Source of the DNA: Candidatus Hepatobacter penaei
GTDB taxonomy: Bacteria; Pseudomonadota; Alphaproteobacteria; Holosporales; Hepatobacteraceae
Direction of reading: 5' to 3'
DNA length: 64,000 bases
Assembly: GCF_000742475.1 (NCBI RefSeq)
Contig: NZ_JQAJ01000001.1
Span: 211,842-275,841, forward strand
Shown here: positions 15,756 to 25,751 of the stretch, piece by piece
How positions within the stretch are numbered: position 1 is the stretch's first letter
Layout: the number at the start of each line of letters is the position of its first letter
The notes under the pieces: model-generated
What the model was told of the DNA's origin: nothing
The model's input: the letters and a program-made list of their open reading frames with translations, nothing else
The model's database searches: none
Made by a program: the position numbers and the translations under genes

Positions 15756-17735
15756 ATGCGCGTAACTTCATCTTTTTTTGTAAAGAATGTGCTCGGTAAG
15801 GTGGCGCTATATGGGCTTTTTTTTATGCTATATGGGAACGCGGTGCTCGCGCAAACGGTTTCTGACAAAAAGGCTCAAAAAATGCTGCAACGCTCTTTTG
15901 AGCAAGATACATCTTTCGGTGACGTGAGCGTTGTGGCAGATCCGTTGATCAGGGACGTGGTGATCTGGACGCGCCTTCAAAAAAACATGGATGTGCCTTA
16001 TGGCGATGTTTTTGGGTTGATGAAACGGCGCGGTCATTGGCCGGGCTTGGGCGCGGTGCAGATCCGTCTTGAAAAGCGCATGGTGGATGACCCCTTGCCG
16101 CTTCGTGATGTGCTGGCGTTTTTTGAGGCGAGGCCGCCCGTAAGCCCCACGGGCAAGTTGCTTTATGCTGAAGCGCTGTATAAGGCCAAAAAGCGTCAGC
16201 GTTTATCGACGGTGGTCAAAGACTATTGGGTGACATCAAGGTTTGCAGAAGGGCAAGAAAAGCAGTTTTTTTCCTTGGCTCGCCCGTGGCTCACGCAACA
16301 TCACCATGAACAACGATTGCAGCACCTGATCATTGCCAGGGATGTGGAGAGCGCCTGGCGTATGTTGCCAAAGGTCTCAAAGCCCTGGCGCGTTCGGGGA
16401 AAAACATGCATTGCGCTTTTAGATCCGAAAGCTACCCCGCCGCGCTATCGATCTCTGGTGCATGGAGGGCGTATGGAAGAGCTGGTTGCGTGGTCTTATA
16501 TGCGTTATTTGGCCCGCACACGTCAATTTCGCAAGGTGCCGGATGTGTTTGCTTATTTGCCTAAGCACCTTGAGGATCCTGAGTTATTTCACAGTTTGCG
16601 CATGATGTCGGCGCGCGAACTTTTAGAAATGGGCCGCTATCGTGAAGCCGTGCGTCTTCTTAACAATCACCAGATTGCGCCTACGAAAATTCTTATGTAT
16701 TCAGACATTCAATGGCATTTGGGGTGGGTGTGGTTTTCTTTTTTGGATAATACCCAGAAGGCCCGACCTTATTTTGAGCGGTTTTTAAAAATTGTGAAAA
16801 CACCGATCAGCCTTTCACGGGGTCATTATTGGATGGGCCGTTTATACGAAACAGAAAAAAAGAAAGACAAATCAACATGGCATTACCGGAAAGCCTCGCG
16901 CCACAAAGCCGCTTTTTATGGACAACTCGCCAGCTATAAGCTAGGAATCACGCCCATTCCAACCCTCAAAGGGTTACCGGCGGTGCCCACGGCAGCGCGT
17001 AGAAAACTGAATCAGCAAAGTTGTGCGAAAGCAGCGCGTCTTCTCAGCACGTTGGGCCCTGATGGTTTGATTGGCACGAAGATGTTTTTACAAACCCTGG
17101 TGCCGAGCATGAAAACGCCTATGGAGAAAAAAGCTCTGTTGCGTTTGGCACATGACATCCATCCCAGCGTGGTGGTGGATATTTCACGGGCTTTTTGGAT
17201 TAAAGGTGACCCTTTTGTGCCCATGCGGTGCTCTTATCCTTTGTGCAAGTTGCCGAATTTATCCCGTGAAGACAAGGCCGTGGCGCTGGCCATCATCTAT
17301 AAAGAAACGCGTTTTGATCCTTATGTGACTGGTGATGCAGGTGAAAAGGGCTTGATGCAAGTGATGCCCAACACGGCGGTGATGGAGGCCAAGGCCCTTA
17401 ATGTGCATCATCATCCCGATAAGCTGTCTGAGCCGGCCCATAACATTCTGCTGGGGATGGCCCATTTTAAGCGGCACCAAAAACAATTTAATTTTCATCC
17501 CCTCACCATTTCGGCTTATAACGCCGGTGCTAAGGCTGTGTTGGGGTGGGAGAAAAGAATTTTTTCAAAAAAACGAACCGTTTTCCACAAACATTTTCCG
17601 CGCTTTATTGATTATTATGTCAACCTGACGGAGTCTGTACCCTATGAGTCTACGCGTGGTTATGTGCAGCGGTTTTTGGAAACCTATGCTATTTATCGCA
17701 GTCGCCTCAACCTACCTTTTGTATTGAAGAGTTAG
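15756..17735 (+). CDS. Soluble lytic murein transglycosylase (Slt family)
   Basis: About 659 aa. The N-terminus is a signal peptide (VALYGLFFMLYGNAVLAQ). A long helical superhelix (residues ~30-480) of the Slt U/L type follows, then the C-terminal transglycosylase domain: IIYKETRFDP with the catalytic glutamate, GLMQVMPNTA, AHNILLGMAHFK and ISAYNAGAKAV. It cleaves the glycan strand of peptidoglycan in the periplasm, releasing 1,6-anhydro products that NagZ (gene at 47215) could process. The ATG at 15756 is chosen because AAGGA precedes it closely. In-frame TTG 15732 and ATG 15744 are upstream alternatives. Confidence 0.9.
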   Translation: MRVTSSFFVKNVLGKVALYGLFFMLYGNAVLAQTVSDKKAQKMLQRSFEQDTSFGDVSVVADPLIRDVVIWTRLQKNMDVPYGDVFGLMKRRGHWPGLGAVQIRLEKRMVDDPLPLRDVLAFFEARPPVSPTGKLLYAEALYKAKKRQRLSTVVKDYWVTSRFAEGQEKQFFSLARPWLTQHHHEQRLQHLIIARDVESAWRMLPKVSKPWRVRGKTCIALLDPKATPPRYRSLVHGGRMEELVAWSYMRYLARTRQFRKVPDVFAYLPKHLEDPELFHSLRMMSARELLEMGRYREAVRLLNNHQIAPTKILMYSDIQWHLGWVWFSFLDNTQKARPYFERFLKIVKTPISLSRGHYWMGRLYETEKKKDKSTWHYRKASRHKAAFYGQLASYKLGITPIPTLKGLPAVPTAARRKLNQQSCAKAARLLSTLGPDGLIGTKMFLQTLVPSMKTPMEKKALLRLAHDIHPSVVVDISRAFWIKGDPFVPMRCSYPLCKLPNLSREDKAVALAIIYKETRFDPYVTGDAGEKGLMQVMPNTAVMEAKALNVHHHPDKLSEPAHNILLGMAHFKRHQKQFNFHPLTISAYNAGAKAVLGWEKRIFSKKRTVFHKHFPRFIDYYVNLTESVPYESTRGYVQRFLETYAIYRSRLNLPFVLKS

Positions 17736-17950
17736 GTGGGGCGCAAAACGGCTTATTACGTTGTTTCCGTGCTGTTGATCTGCTTTCCCTTGTTTCCCTA
17801 TCTTATGGTGTGAGAGAAGCAGTGGTCTTATCGCGTGTGATGCGCCTCAAGCAGCCACAGGCGTATGGTGAAAAAAATGCACATTGCGTGCTTTTTTTGT
17901 AGAGAAAAATTGCGTACCATCAAAAGCGTGTCATCCATGGAGGAAAGGCC

Positions 17951-18502
17951 TTGATTCATACGCAAAAGGACATATGGTATGGGACCACCGTCTTGTTGGT
18001 ACGCCAAAAGCAAGACGTTGTGATGGTAGCGGACGGCCAGGTTTCATTGGGCAACACCATTGTGAAACACAGTGCGTCTAAGGTGCGCGCCTTGCTAGAC
18101 GGCAAAGCCTTGGTGGGGTTTGCTGGGGCCACGGCCGATGCGTTTACCCTGTTTGAACGCTTAGAGAAAAAACTGGAGCAGTATCCTCAACAGCTGTCGC
18201 GGGCTTGTGTTGAGCTTGCGCAGGAGTGGCGCACTGATCGCTATTTAAGGCGCCTTGAAGCCATGCTGGCCGTGGCCAATCATAAACACGGGTTTATCCT
18301 CACGGGATCGGGGGATGTGCTTGAACCAGAAGACGGGCTGATTGGCATTGGCTCAGGCGGCACCTATGCTCAGGCGGCGGCACGGGCCTTGGTGGGGCGG
18401 GGGCTTTCTTCTGAAGAGGTGGCCAAAACAGCCATGAAGATTGCCGCTGATATTTGTGTTTATACCAACACACATCTTGTTATGGAAAAGATTAGCTCAT
18501 GA
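17951..18502 (+). CDS. hslV: ATP-dependent protease peptidase subunit HslV
   Basis: A 183-aa proteasome-like peptidase. The catalytic N-terminal threonine lies in WYGTTVLLV after processing; the GSGG motif and the ADICVYTN end are typical. The start is TTG at 17951 with GGAGG 7-8 bases upstream. HslV forms a double hexamer capped by HslU and degrades misfolded or regulatory proteins. It overlaps hslU by 4 bases (ATGA), so translation is coupled. Confidence 0.95.
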   Translation: MIHTQKDIWYGTTVLLVRQKQDVVMVADGQVSLGNTIVKHSASKVRALLDGKALVGFAGATADAFTLFERLEKKLEQYPQQLSRACVELAQEWRTDRYLRRLEAMLAVANHKHGFILTGSGDVLEPEDGLIGIGSGGTYAQAAARALVGRGLSSEEVAKTAMKIAADICVYTNTHLVMEKISS

Positions 18503-19854
18503 ACACATCGCAACACGCGCTTAACCTTGAAAAAAATGTGACAAGCGGCCTGACGCCGCAACAGATTGTGGAGCAACTGGATCGCCATGTTGTGGGGCAA
18601 AAGGAGGCCAAACGGTCTGTGGCCATTGCGTTGCGCAATCGCTGGCGCCGGTTGCAGTTGGCTGATGATTTGCGTCATGAAGTTTCTCCCAAACATATTA
18701 TCATGATCGGACCCACGGGGTGTGGGAAGACGGCCATTGCCCGCAGGCTTGCGCGCCTGACAGACGCGCCCTTTTTAAAGGTGGAAGCCACAAAATTCAC
18801 AGAAGTGGGCTATATGGGCCGCGATGTAGAACAAATTGGGCGCGATCTTCTCGAAATCGCCATCGAACAAACCAAAGAAAAAATGCGTGCGGACGTAGAA
18901 GCGACGGCCCAAAAAAACGCCTCCCACCGGTTGCTGGATGTGTTGGTAGGCAAGGATGCCAGCCAAGAAACGCGGCAATCGTTTTTAGACAAACTGGCAC
19001 ATGGGGAGATCGATACCAAAGAGGTGGATATTCAGGTGGCCGATCATGGCACATCAGGGATGCCCACATTTGATATTCCGGGCGTGCCAGGCGCACAAAT
19101 GGGGATGATTAATATCAGCGATGTGTTGGGAAAAACCTTGGGGGGTGGGCGCACCAAAACCTTAAGAACCACCGTCAAAGAGGCGAAGTCCCTTTTTTTT
19201 CAAGAGGAAAGCGAAAAACTTTTGGACCAAGAAAAGGCCGTGCGCGAAGCCATTCGCCTGACCGAGGAAAACGGTATTGTCTTTATTGATGAAATTGACA
19301 AAATTTGTGGCCGCAGCAACCGCGCCGGCGGTGATGTAAGCCGCGAGGGTGTGCAGCGCGATTTATTGCCTTTGTTGGAGGGGACCACCATCAACACCAA
19401 GCACGGCACGCTGCAAACAGATCATATTTTATTTATTACCTCTGGGGCCTTTCATGTGGCCAAGCCCTCAGACTTGTTGCCTGAGCTGCAAGGGCGTTTG
19501 CCCACGCGGGTTGAATTAAAACCACTCACTCAAGAAGATTTTGTGCGCGTGTTGGTCGAGCCAGAAGCTAGCCTGACGCGTCAGTACACAGAGCTTCTAA
19601 AAACCGAAGGGGTGGATTTGGTGTTTGCAGAAGATGGCATTGAAGAAATTGCTAGCTGTGCCGCGGAGGTGAATGCGTCTATAGAAAACATTGGGGCACG
19701 GCGTTTGCAGACCATTTTGGAACGTCTCTTAGAAAGCATTAGTTTTGACGCCCCCACTTGTGCAGGCACCCAGGTTTTGATTGATGCCGCCTATGTGCAA
19801 GATAAGGTAGGGTCTTTGGTGAAAAGCACGGATCTTTCTCGTTTTATTCTCTAG
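18499..19854 (+). CDS. hslU: HslU ATPase, unfoldase subunit of HslUV
   Basis: A 451-aa AAA+ ATPase that unfolds substrates and feeds HslV. Seen: [16 protein letters not shown] at the N-terminus, Walker A GPTGCGKT, the pore-loop region [13 protein letters not shown] (GYVG-type loop as GYMG), the intermediate I-domain at about 110-240, Walker B FIDEIDKI, sensor ITSGAFH, and the C-terminal SFDAP and RFIL tail that inserts into HslV. Length is normal. The downstream aminopeptidase gene begins 6 bases after the stop, making a hslV-hslU-pepP-xseB run. Confidence 0.96.
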   Translation: MNTSQHALNLEKNVTSGLTPQQIVEQLDRHVVGQKEAKRSVAIALRNRWRRLQLADDLRHEVSPKHIIMIGPTGCGKTAIARRLARLTDAPFLKVEATKFTEVGYMGRDVEQIGRDLLEIAIEQTKEKMRADVEATAQKNASHRLLDVLVGKDASQETRQSFLDKLAHGEIDTKEVDIQVADHGTSGMPTFDIPGVPGAQMGMINISDVLGKTLGGGRTKTLRTTVKEAKSLFFQEESEKLLDQEKAVREAIRLTEENGIVFIDEIDKICGRSNRAGGDVSREGVQRDLLPLLEGTTINTKHGTLQTDHILFITSGAFHVAKPSDLLPELQGRLPTRVELKPLTQEDFVRVLVEPEASLTRQYTELLKTEGVDLVFAEDGIEEIASCAAEVNASIENIGARRLQTILERLLESISFDAPTCAGTQVLIDAAYVQDKVGSLVKSTDLSRFIL

Positions 19855-19860
19855 GTCATT

Positions 19861-21624
19861 ATGGTCGCCATCTCTACATCGCTTTTAGACTATGCCAAAG
19901 ACTGCCTCGAGCAACTTCAAGGCGATGCGATTGTGGTGACAGGCGTGGATCGTTTTTTTCAACCCCTTTATGGCGAACAAGCCTCACCTATCCAGTGGCT
20001 TACGGGGTTTGATGGTTCATCGGCCACGGTGCTTGTCACAAAAACGGGCGTAGACTTGATCACCGATGCCCGCTATACCGCCTATGCCAAAGACAAGGTG
20101 TTGCCGAGTGTGCGCGTGTTGGACCAACAAGATACATCCCTTGAAAGCTTGCTGGCGCAAACCTTTCCTCAACAAGCCACCATCATTTTTGACCCATGGC
20201 GTGTATCTGTTGCCTTGTTTAACAAGCTGAGTCAACTCTTGCCCCATCTTGAGTTTGTGGGGGCCTCATATGATGTATTTGAAAAAAAGACACAACCCTC
20301 CCTATCGCCAGGAAATATCTATGTCTTAGATAAGTCAGACGCATCCGTGCTGCGTTCCTGTATGAAAATCCGGGATAGTCTGGCTGATGATGAGGCGTTG
20401 TTTTGCGGTGACTGTGTGTCGCTTTCGTGGCTTGTGGGGTTGAGACAACAAACACCTTCTTATGTGCCAGCCACGAACATGTATGGTCTTTTGTCAAAGA
20501 CCAGCTTTTTCTTATGGTGCGACCTGTCTTGCGTGTCGGATGATGTGAGGGCCTATGTGTCGCCCTGGGCTTCGCTTCTTCCCATAGATGATTTTGAGGC
20601 TACGTTTACATCCATTATGGATATGTCGTCTTTGGTGTATGTGCCAGAGAAAACACCCTATGAGGTGTGGCGACTTGTGATCCAAGATAAGCGCCCTACG
20701 CGCAGCATTGCCAATCCCATCACGCCGCTTCAAATCATCAAAACAGAAACAGAGCTTGCCCATCTGAAACAGGTGCAACAAAAGGAGGGTGTGGCGTTCA
20801 GCCGTCTTTTTTTTGATATTGACAAGGCCATGTCTGCCGCAGAACCTTTGACAGAGTGGGACATCGTCAGTCGCCTGGAAGAGATTCGCCAAGAACATCG
20901 CTCTTATAAGGGCCCCAGTTTCCCTACCATTGCTTCTACGGGTGTGAATGGGGCTTTTGTGCATTATCACCCTAAGCAAGATCAAGCGGCGCCGCTGGCC
21001 CCGGGGCAGATATTGTTGGTGGATGCGGGGGGGCACTATTGGCCGGGGGGCACCACCGACACAACGCGCACAGTGGCTTTGGGGGATATGCATGACCCTT
21101 ATATCTCGGCGGCCTATACCCGCGTGCTTAAGGGCATGATCGCCCATACGTGTGCTGTGTTTCCTGAAAAAACCCGCGGTGTCCACTTAGAAGCTTTGGC
21201 CAGACAGTTTTTGTGGCAAGAAGGGCTTGACTATGCCCACGCCACCGGCCATGGGGTGGGGTATTTTTTAAATGTGCACGAGCCCCCCACTTTAAGTGGG
21301 CGTGATGATGGCATAGCCCTTAAACCAGGCATGACGGTCACCTGTGAGCCTGGCTATTACCGAGAAGGGGCCTTTGGGATGCGCCTTGAAAATATGATGG
21401 CGGTGGTGACCGCTCCCTTGAAGGGATTTTTGACTTTTGATGTATTGACGCTGGTGCCGTTTGATTATCGTTTGATTGATCTGCGCGCGCTCACACCTGC
21501 AGAAATGGCCTGGATGAATCACTATCATGACACGGTGTTTGACACGATTTCGCCTTTACTTGGTGAGACTTCTTTGCAAAACTGGCTTCAGGCAAAAACA
21601 TCACCCTTGGAGATTCTTTCATGA
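19861..21624 (+). CDS. pepP: Xaa-Pro aminopeptidase (M24 family)
   Basis: A 587-aa cytosolic metallopeptidase that removes an N-terminal residue preceding proline. The C-terminal creatinase/pita-bread domain shows the two-metal ligands: aspartates in LLVDAGGHY and GTTDTTRTV, histidine in GHGVGYFLNVHE, and glutamates in CEPGYY and MRLENM. Two N-terminal creatinase-like domains precede it, as in the long three-domain eukaryote/alphaproteobacterial type, which fits the length of about 590. It lies between hslU (6-base gap) and xseB (4-base overlap), suggesting a peptide-recycling role next to HslUV. Confidence 0.92.
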   Translation: MVAISTSLLDYAKDCLEQLQGDAIVVTGVDRFFQPLYGEQASPIQWLTGFDGSSATVLVTKTGVDLITDARYTAYAKDKVLPSVRVLDQQDTSLESLLAQTFPQQATIIFDPWRVSVALFNKLSQLLPHLEFVGASYDVFEKKTQPSLSPGNIYVLDKSDASVLRSCMKIRDSLADDEALFCGDCVSLSWLVGLRQQTPSYVPATNMYGLLSKTSFFLWCDLSCVSDDVRAYVSPWASLLPIDDFEATFTSIMDMSSLVYVPEKTPYEVWRLVIQDKRPTRSIANPITPLQIIKTETELAHLKQVQQKEGVAFSRLFFDIDKAMSAAEPLTEWDIVSRLEEIRQEHRSYKGPSFPTIASTGVNGAFVHYHPKQDQAAPLAPGQILLVDAGGHYWPGGTTDTTRTVALGDMHDPYISAAYTRVLKGMIAHTCAVFPEKTRGVHLEALARQFLWQEGLDYAHATGHGVGYFLNVHEPPTLSGRDDGIALKPGMTVTCEPGYYREGAFGMRLENMMAVVTAPLKGFLTFDVLTLVPFDYRLIDLRALTPAEMAWMNHYHDTVFDTISPLLGETSLQNWLQAKTSPLEILS

Positions 21625-21896
21625 ACCATCCTATAGACAAGCCTATGCCTGCGCATGCAGAGGAGGTGGATCTTTCTTTTGAGCAAGGGCTTAAAGAGCT
21701 TGAAGCGATTGTGACGCAAATGGAAGAGGGGCGTGTGAGCCTTGAAGAAGCCGTTTCTCTTTATGAGCGGGGTATGGCGCTTCAAAAGCGCTGCAGCCAG
21801 CAGCTGGAGGGCGCGCGTTTGCGTATTGAGAAGCTTTCGCTTACCTCAGAGGGTGAGATCGTTCAAGAACCTTTTGAGGTGCCTTCATCTTCGTAA
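21621..21896 (+). CDS. xseB: Exodeoxyribonuclease VII small subunit
   Basis: A 91-aa protein with the family signature LSFEQGLKELEAIVTQMEEGRVSLEEAVSLYERGMAL. It is the small helical subunit that binds XseA to form the single-strand DNA nuclease. Its ATG overlaps the aminopeptidase stop (ATGA). The 3' end overlaps the convergent transporter gene by about 56 bases. xseA is not in this window. Confidence 0.93.
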   Translation: MNHPIDKPMPAHAEEVDLSFEQGLKELEAIVTQMEEGRVSLEEAVSLYERGMALQKRCSQQLEGARLRIEKLSLTSEGEIVQEPFEVPSSS

Positions 21897-23133
21897 AGAT
21901 CTTCTGGTGGCGCGTGAATTGAAACGCATTGATAAGGCCCAAAACGGCCAGAGGGAGCCCGGCACCAACAATGTGATGGGTGAGATGATAGCCAATAAGT
22001 GACCATGTGATCATATTCCGGCCGATGACGCTGCTGCCCACAGCTTTGCTGAGACCCACCAAAAGATAGCGTTCAGCGCTGGGCGGGATACAGGTTGTGA
22101 TCCATGGCGTAAGCGCGATGGTAAAAAGAACCCCCCAAAATACAATCCACAGCGCGCTCCCCATCACAAAGAACGATGTCCACCTCTGCATACCTAAGAA
22201 TAGAGGGATCACAGACAGGCCAAGCACGCACGATGAAATCCACAAAAGGTTGTGAGGCTTTTGATGTCGGCACCGCCATCCCAATCCCAAGAGGCACAGA
22301 AAATCAAACCCATACAAAAAGGAAAGTTGCGCGGGCGTATATCCTTCCCAGGTAAGGTTCATAGCGCCACACAGTGTGGGTAAGGTGACCGCGAAAAACA
22401 CAAAGGGCATCACATAGGTGCCATAGGCAAACCCTTGCGCCAAGGCAATGCGTGTGAGGGGGTTCTTTTTTTGCCATAAAAGGTAAAGAAGGTTGCGAGA
22501 GGCCACAGGTGCCGGTATGACATGCCGTTTCTTCGCGGTTGTGTGGGTGTGTCTTTGTAGGGCGAGCCACAGCGCCAACAGCCCTCCCGCAACAAAAAGC
22601 CAGCGCCATGACACGTGATGGTTTTGTGACACAAACACAGCCATGGCAGCCAAAAACATCCCTACCAAAGAACAACCCTCATACAACGCAGACCACCATA
22701 AATGATGCCCTTGGGGTGTGCATTCCAGGAGGTAGAGTTTCGACAAGCTGCGTTCCCAAGACACGCTCATATCAAGCACGCCTCTCAGGCAAATAAGCGC
22801 AAGGGGTGCACCCATGCCCCACACGCCGGCTGTAGGCACAAGACTCATGCCCATCATGGCTAGGGTCATCATCCACAATGAGAAGGTAAGGGCCGCATCC
22901 ACGCCCCAGTGCTGGCAGGCACGATAGGCAGCCATCACACCCAAGGGCCTGAACACAACCCCAATGGAAAGCACGCCATAGGTGGCCATAAGATTCATTA
23001 ACGGGGTTTCATAGGAAAAAAACAAGGGTGCCAAAATGGGTGCTAAAAAGCCATAAAGTGCCGTGTCAAAATGGTCAAAAAGGCTGGTGAGACATAAAAA
23101 AAGGCGATGCCTTGAGGAAGCGCTGGTGTGCAT
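21841..23133 (-). CDS. MFS transporter, MHS (ProP-like) type
   Basis: A 430-aa inner-membrane protein with about 12 hydrophobic segments. The N-terminus (DHFDTALYGFLAPILAPLFF, then VLSIGVVFRPLGVM) matches metabolite:H+ symporters such as proline/betaine or dicarboxylate carriers, which are abundant in intracellular alphaproteobacteria. The usual loop 2-3 motif (GxxGDRxGRR) has decayed to AYRACQHWGVD, so substrate and coupling may differ. Charged residues are otherwise few. The 3' end overlaps xseB convergently. It is transcribed alone. Substrate unknown. Confidence 0.75.
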   Translation of the reverse strand: MHTSASSRHRLFLCLTSLFDHFDTALYGFLAPILAPLFFSYETPLMNLMATYGVLSIGVVFRPLGVMAAYRACQHWGVDAALTFSLWMMTLAMMGMSLVPTAGVWGMGAPLALICLRGVLDMSVSWERSLSKLYLLECTPQGHHLWWSALYEGCSLVGMFLAAMAVFVSQNHHVSWRWLFVAGGLLALWLALQRHTHTTAKKRHVIPAPVASRNLLYLLWQKKNPLTRIALAQGFAYGTYVMPFVFFAVTLPTLCGAMNLTWEGYTPAQLSFLYGFDFLCLLGLGWRCRHQKPHNLLWISSCVLGLSVIPLFLGMQRWTSFFVMGSALWIVFWGVLFTIALTPWITTCIPPSAERYLLVGLSKAVGSSVIGRNMITWSLIGYHLTHHIVGAGLPLAVLGLINAFQFTRHQKIFTKMKAPQKVLERSHPLR

Positions 23134-23353
23134 ATCGTTCTCACATTTATCCTAAGTTGCTATAAGGTCAGCTGGCATGCATTGATGTGTTTGTTTTTAT
23201 GAGGCACGATACCATAATAAGGAGCAAGAACCGATATTTTTAGACGATAAAATAAGGCGTAAGAAGAGGCATGACAGAAAGAGCGGTTCTTGTTAAGGTT
23301 GACATAGGTTGGCACACCCACCAAACACTTCACGGGATAAAAGGAGAAGCATA

Positions 23354-25036
23354 ATGGGAGATGATTTGCGCAGGTTATTGCTTTTGGGCGCTTTGTGTAT
23401 CGTCATTTTGATGGGGGGCGATTATATCCTCAGCTTTTTCCGTACCACGCCTCAAGATCCTGCATGCGAGACATCTCCAACACCTTCTTCGCTTATGCCG
23501 GGGGGGAGTGCAACAAAAGAAGCGTCTGTGTTGCCTGTGTCCAAGGCCTTAGAAGGTGGGGCGCGTGTGCCGATTGACAGCCCTTCCATTCAGGGATCTA
23601 TCAACCTTGTGGGCGGCGTGCTTGATGACGTGGTGCTCAAAAACTATCGCTGTACGCTCAAAAAAGACAGCCCTTCCATTCGATTATTGGCCCCTCAAAA
23701 CACTGATCAAGCCTATTATGCCGCATGGACGTTGGTGGGGGAGGGCAGTGACGCCGTGCGTGTGCCGCCCGAGGATGCCTTGTGGCGTGTGGAAGGTGAG
23801 GGCAAGTTGACCCCCGCCACCCCCGTGACATTGTCACTTGCTTATGGCAGCCTTTCTTTGCAAAAAACCTTTGCTATTGATGATACGGGCATGTTTTTTG
23901 TGCGTTATCGGGTGAAAAACGAGGGAGCGCAACCTGTGTCTGTGACGTTGCGTGGTGATATTCATCGGACCGAGCCTGTCTTGGAGAATCAAATGATGGC
24001 CCATGAAGGGCCCATTGGCTTTTTTCATGAGGGCCTGCAAGAGTTTTCTTATGACAAACTGAAGACCAAAGGCCTTATCCAGGAATCACCCACCAAAGGG
24101 TGGTTGGGGATTACCGATAAATATTGGTTGGTGGCCTTTGCCCCTTATCAAGTGGTGACGCCTGTTTTTCAGCAAAACGCAGCCGCCCGCGTGCCTGTGT
24201 CGGCGTCTTTTGCCACGCCATCTATGGTGGTGATGCCGGGTCAGACGCAAGACCTGTCATCGCGCCTTTTTGTGGGCGCTAAGGTGCTTAAGGTACTTGA
24301 TGGTTATGAAACATCCCAAAACATTAAGCACTTTGATTTAGCGGTGGATTTTGGGTGGTTCTATTTTCTGACGAAACCCACCTTTCATGTCTTGTCATGG
24401 CTGAAAACGTGGACGGGAAATTTTGGATTAGCGTTGCTGTTGTTCACCATTTTGCTGAAAATCATTTTCTTTCCTCTGGCAAATAAATCCTATCGCTCCA
24501 TGACCCGCATGAAGCTTTTGACGCCTAAGCTGGAAGAGCTGAAAAAGCGTTATAAAAGTGATCCGCAGCGCATGAGCGCTGAGGTGATGGCTCTTTATAA
24601 ACGGGAGAAGGTGAATCCGATTTCGGGCTGTTTGCCCATGTTTTTGCAGTTTCCATTTTTCTTTGCGCTCTACAAAGTGTTGTCGGTGAGCATCGAAATG
24701 CGCCATGCGCCTTTTTGGGGCTGGATTCAAGACCTCTCTGCGCCTGACCCTACCAATCTTTTCACGCTGTTTGGGTTGCTGCCTATCACGTTGCCCGGAT
24801 TTCTTCACTTAGGCGTATGGCCTTTGTTGATGGGGCTGAGTATGTTTTTGCAGCAAAAGCTGTCGCCTCCTCCGGCGGACCCTGTGCAGAAAAACATGTT
24901 TCTCTATGGCATGCCTATCATTTTTACCTTCATGTTCGGCCAACTGGCTGCCGGTTTGGTCATTTTTTGGACATGGAACAACTTGCTGTCGGTGGGGCAG
25001 CAGTGGATGATCACACGCAGTGCAGCCCAAGCCTAA
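23354..25036 (+). CDS. yidC: Membrane protein insertase YidC
   Basis: A 560-aa inner-membrane insertase of the YidC/Oxa1 family. It has an N-terminal membrane segment (LLLLGALCIVILMGGDYI), a large periplasmic beta domain (about 70-330), and the conserved core of five helices: GNFGLALLLFTILLKIIFFPL, the charged cytoplasmic hairpin KLEELKKRYKSDPQRMSAEVM, CLPMFLQFPFFFALYKVL and the C-terminal GLVIFWTWNN. The ATG at 23354 has AAAGGAGAAG 6-8 bases upstream, so it is preferred over an in-frame TTG at 23309. It stands alone here, not in the rpmH-rnpA cluster where it is often found. Confidence 0.94.
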   Translation: MGDDLRRLLLLGALCIVILMGGDYILSFFRTTPQDPACETSPTPSSLMPGGSATKEASVLPVSKALEGGARVPIDSPSIQGSINLVGGVLDDVVLKNYRCTLKKDSPSIRLLAPQNTDQAYYAAWTLVGEGSDAVRVPPEDALWRVEGEGKLTPATPVTLSLAYGSLSLQKTFAIDDTGMFFVRYRVKNEGAQPVSVTLRGDIHRTEPVLENQMMAHEGPIGFFHEGLQEFSYDKLKTKGLIQESPTKGWLGITDKYWLVAFAPYQVVTPVFQQNAAARVPVSASFATPSMVVMPGQTQDLSSRLFVGAKVLKVLDGYETSQNIKHFDLAVDFGWFYFLTKPTFHVLSWLKTWTGNFGLALLLFTILLKIIFFPLANKSYRSMTRMKLLTPKLEELKKRYKSDPQRMSAEVMALYKREKVNPISGCLPMFLQFPFFFALYKVLSVSIEMRHAPFWGWIQDLSAPDPTNLFTLFGLLPITLPGFLHLGVWPLLMGLSMFLQQKLSPPPADPVQKNMFLYGMPIIFTFMFGQLAAGLVIFWTWNNLLSVGQQWMITRSAAQA

Positions 25037-25126
25037 GGGCCACGGCTTGACCAGCCCAGGTTGCCCATTAAGAGGGCCTGGCGCTAAAGCGTCCAAAGAA
25101 AGAGAAGAAGACGATAAAGTCGGCGA

Positions 25127-25744
25127 TCAAAAGAAGAAGGGCGCCATCCCTTTGGTCAGGGCGTATAGAGCGAGCACCAAGACAATGATGGCCAGTGCCC
25201 GATTAATCTTTTCAAGATTGTGGGGGTTTTTTTGGGTCATGAAGAATATGCTGGCCGCAAGAAAACACCACCACGTGCAGGACCCTAAAAATAGAGAGAG
25301 AATAAGAAGCCCATGGTGTAGCGCACCGCCATGAAAGGAAAGGTTAAACAGAGAAAAGAGCACCACCAAGGCGCCTGCGGTGAGGGGGTTGAGGATGGTA
25401 AGAGAAAACCCTGAGATAAAGGCGAAGAAAGGACGCTGCTTTTTTTGAGCCACGCTGTGTTGCGGCGGCTTGTGCCATAGATAGAGGGCAAAACAGATGA
25501 GTAACACGCCTATCACGCCATACATATGAGGGGAAGGGGCAGGCACCCACTGCTCAACCACTTTAGCGCCCAAAGAGGCCATCAAGGCGATCACCCCATC
25601 TGCCACACTCACGCCTAAGGCTAAGGACCCCACCTGCACCCATTGACGCTTGAGTGTGAAATAAGAAATAAAAAGGGTTGCTGCACCTACGGGCGCTGAG
25701 ACAAGAATGCCGATCACAAAAGCGTTCACCAGGTCAAGCAGCAT
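25127..25744 (-). CDS. LysE/RhtB-family exporter
   Basis: About 205 aa with six hydrophobic segments. The N-terminal VIGILVSAPVGAATLFISYFTLKRQW and central FISGFSLTILNPLTAGALVVLF are the LysE/RhtB family pattern (G-xxxSxPxGP and N-P-K/L positions). Members export amino acids or similar small molecules. The ATG at 25744 gives the usual family length. The frame continues upstream to a GTG at 25801 inside pgsA, with no clear ribosome binding site. It lies 7 bases after pgsA, probably in one transcript. Substrate unknown. Confidence 0.8.
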   Translation of the reverse strand: MLLDLVNAFVIGILVSAPVGAATLFISYFTLKRQWVQVGSLALGVSVADGVIALMASLGAKVVEQWVPAPSPHMYGVIGVLLICFALYLWHKPPQHSVAQKKQRPFFAFISGFSLTILNPLTAGALVVLFSLFNLSFHGGALHHGLLILSLFLGSCTWWCFLAASIFFMTQKNPHNLEKINRALAIIVLVLALYALTKGMAPFFF

Positions 25745-25751
25745 AGAAACG

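Noticed and set aside
17736-17813. 25-codon GTG frame with a hydrophobic stretch directly after the transglycosylase stop
   Set aside because: It looks like a possible tiny membrane peptide but has no ribosome binding site and no known family, so it cannot be supported.
20512-21186. Open frame of about 224 codons on the minus strand inside the aminopeptidase gene
   Set aside because: Lies antisense to the conserved metal-binding domain; Arg/His-rich shadow composition; no start signal.
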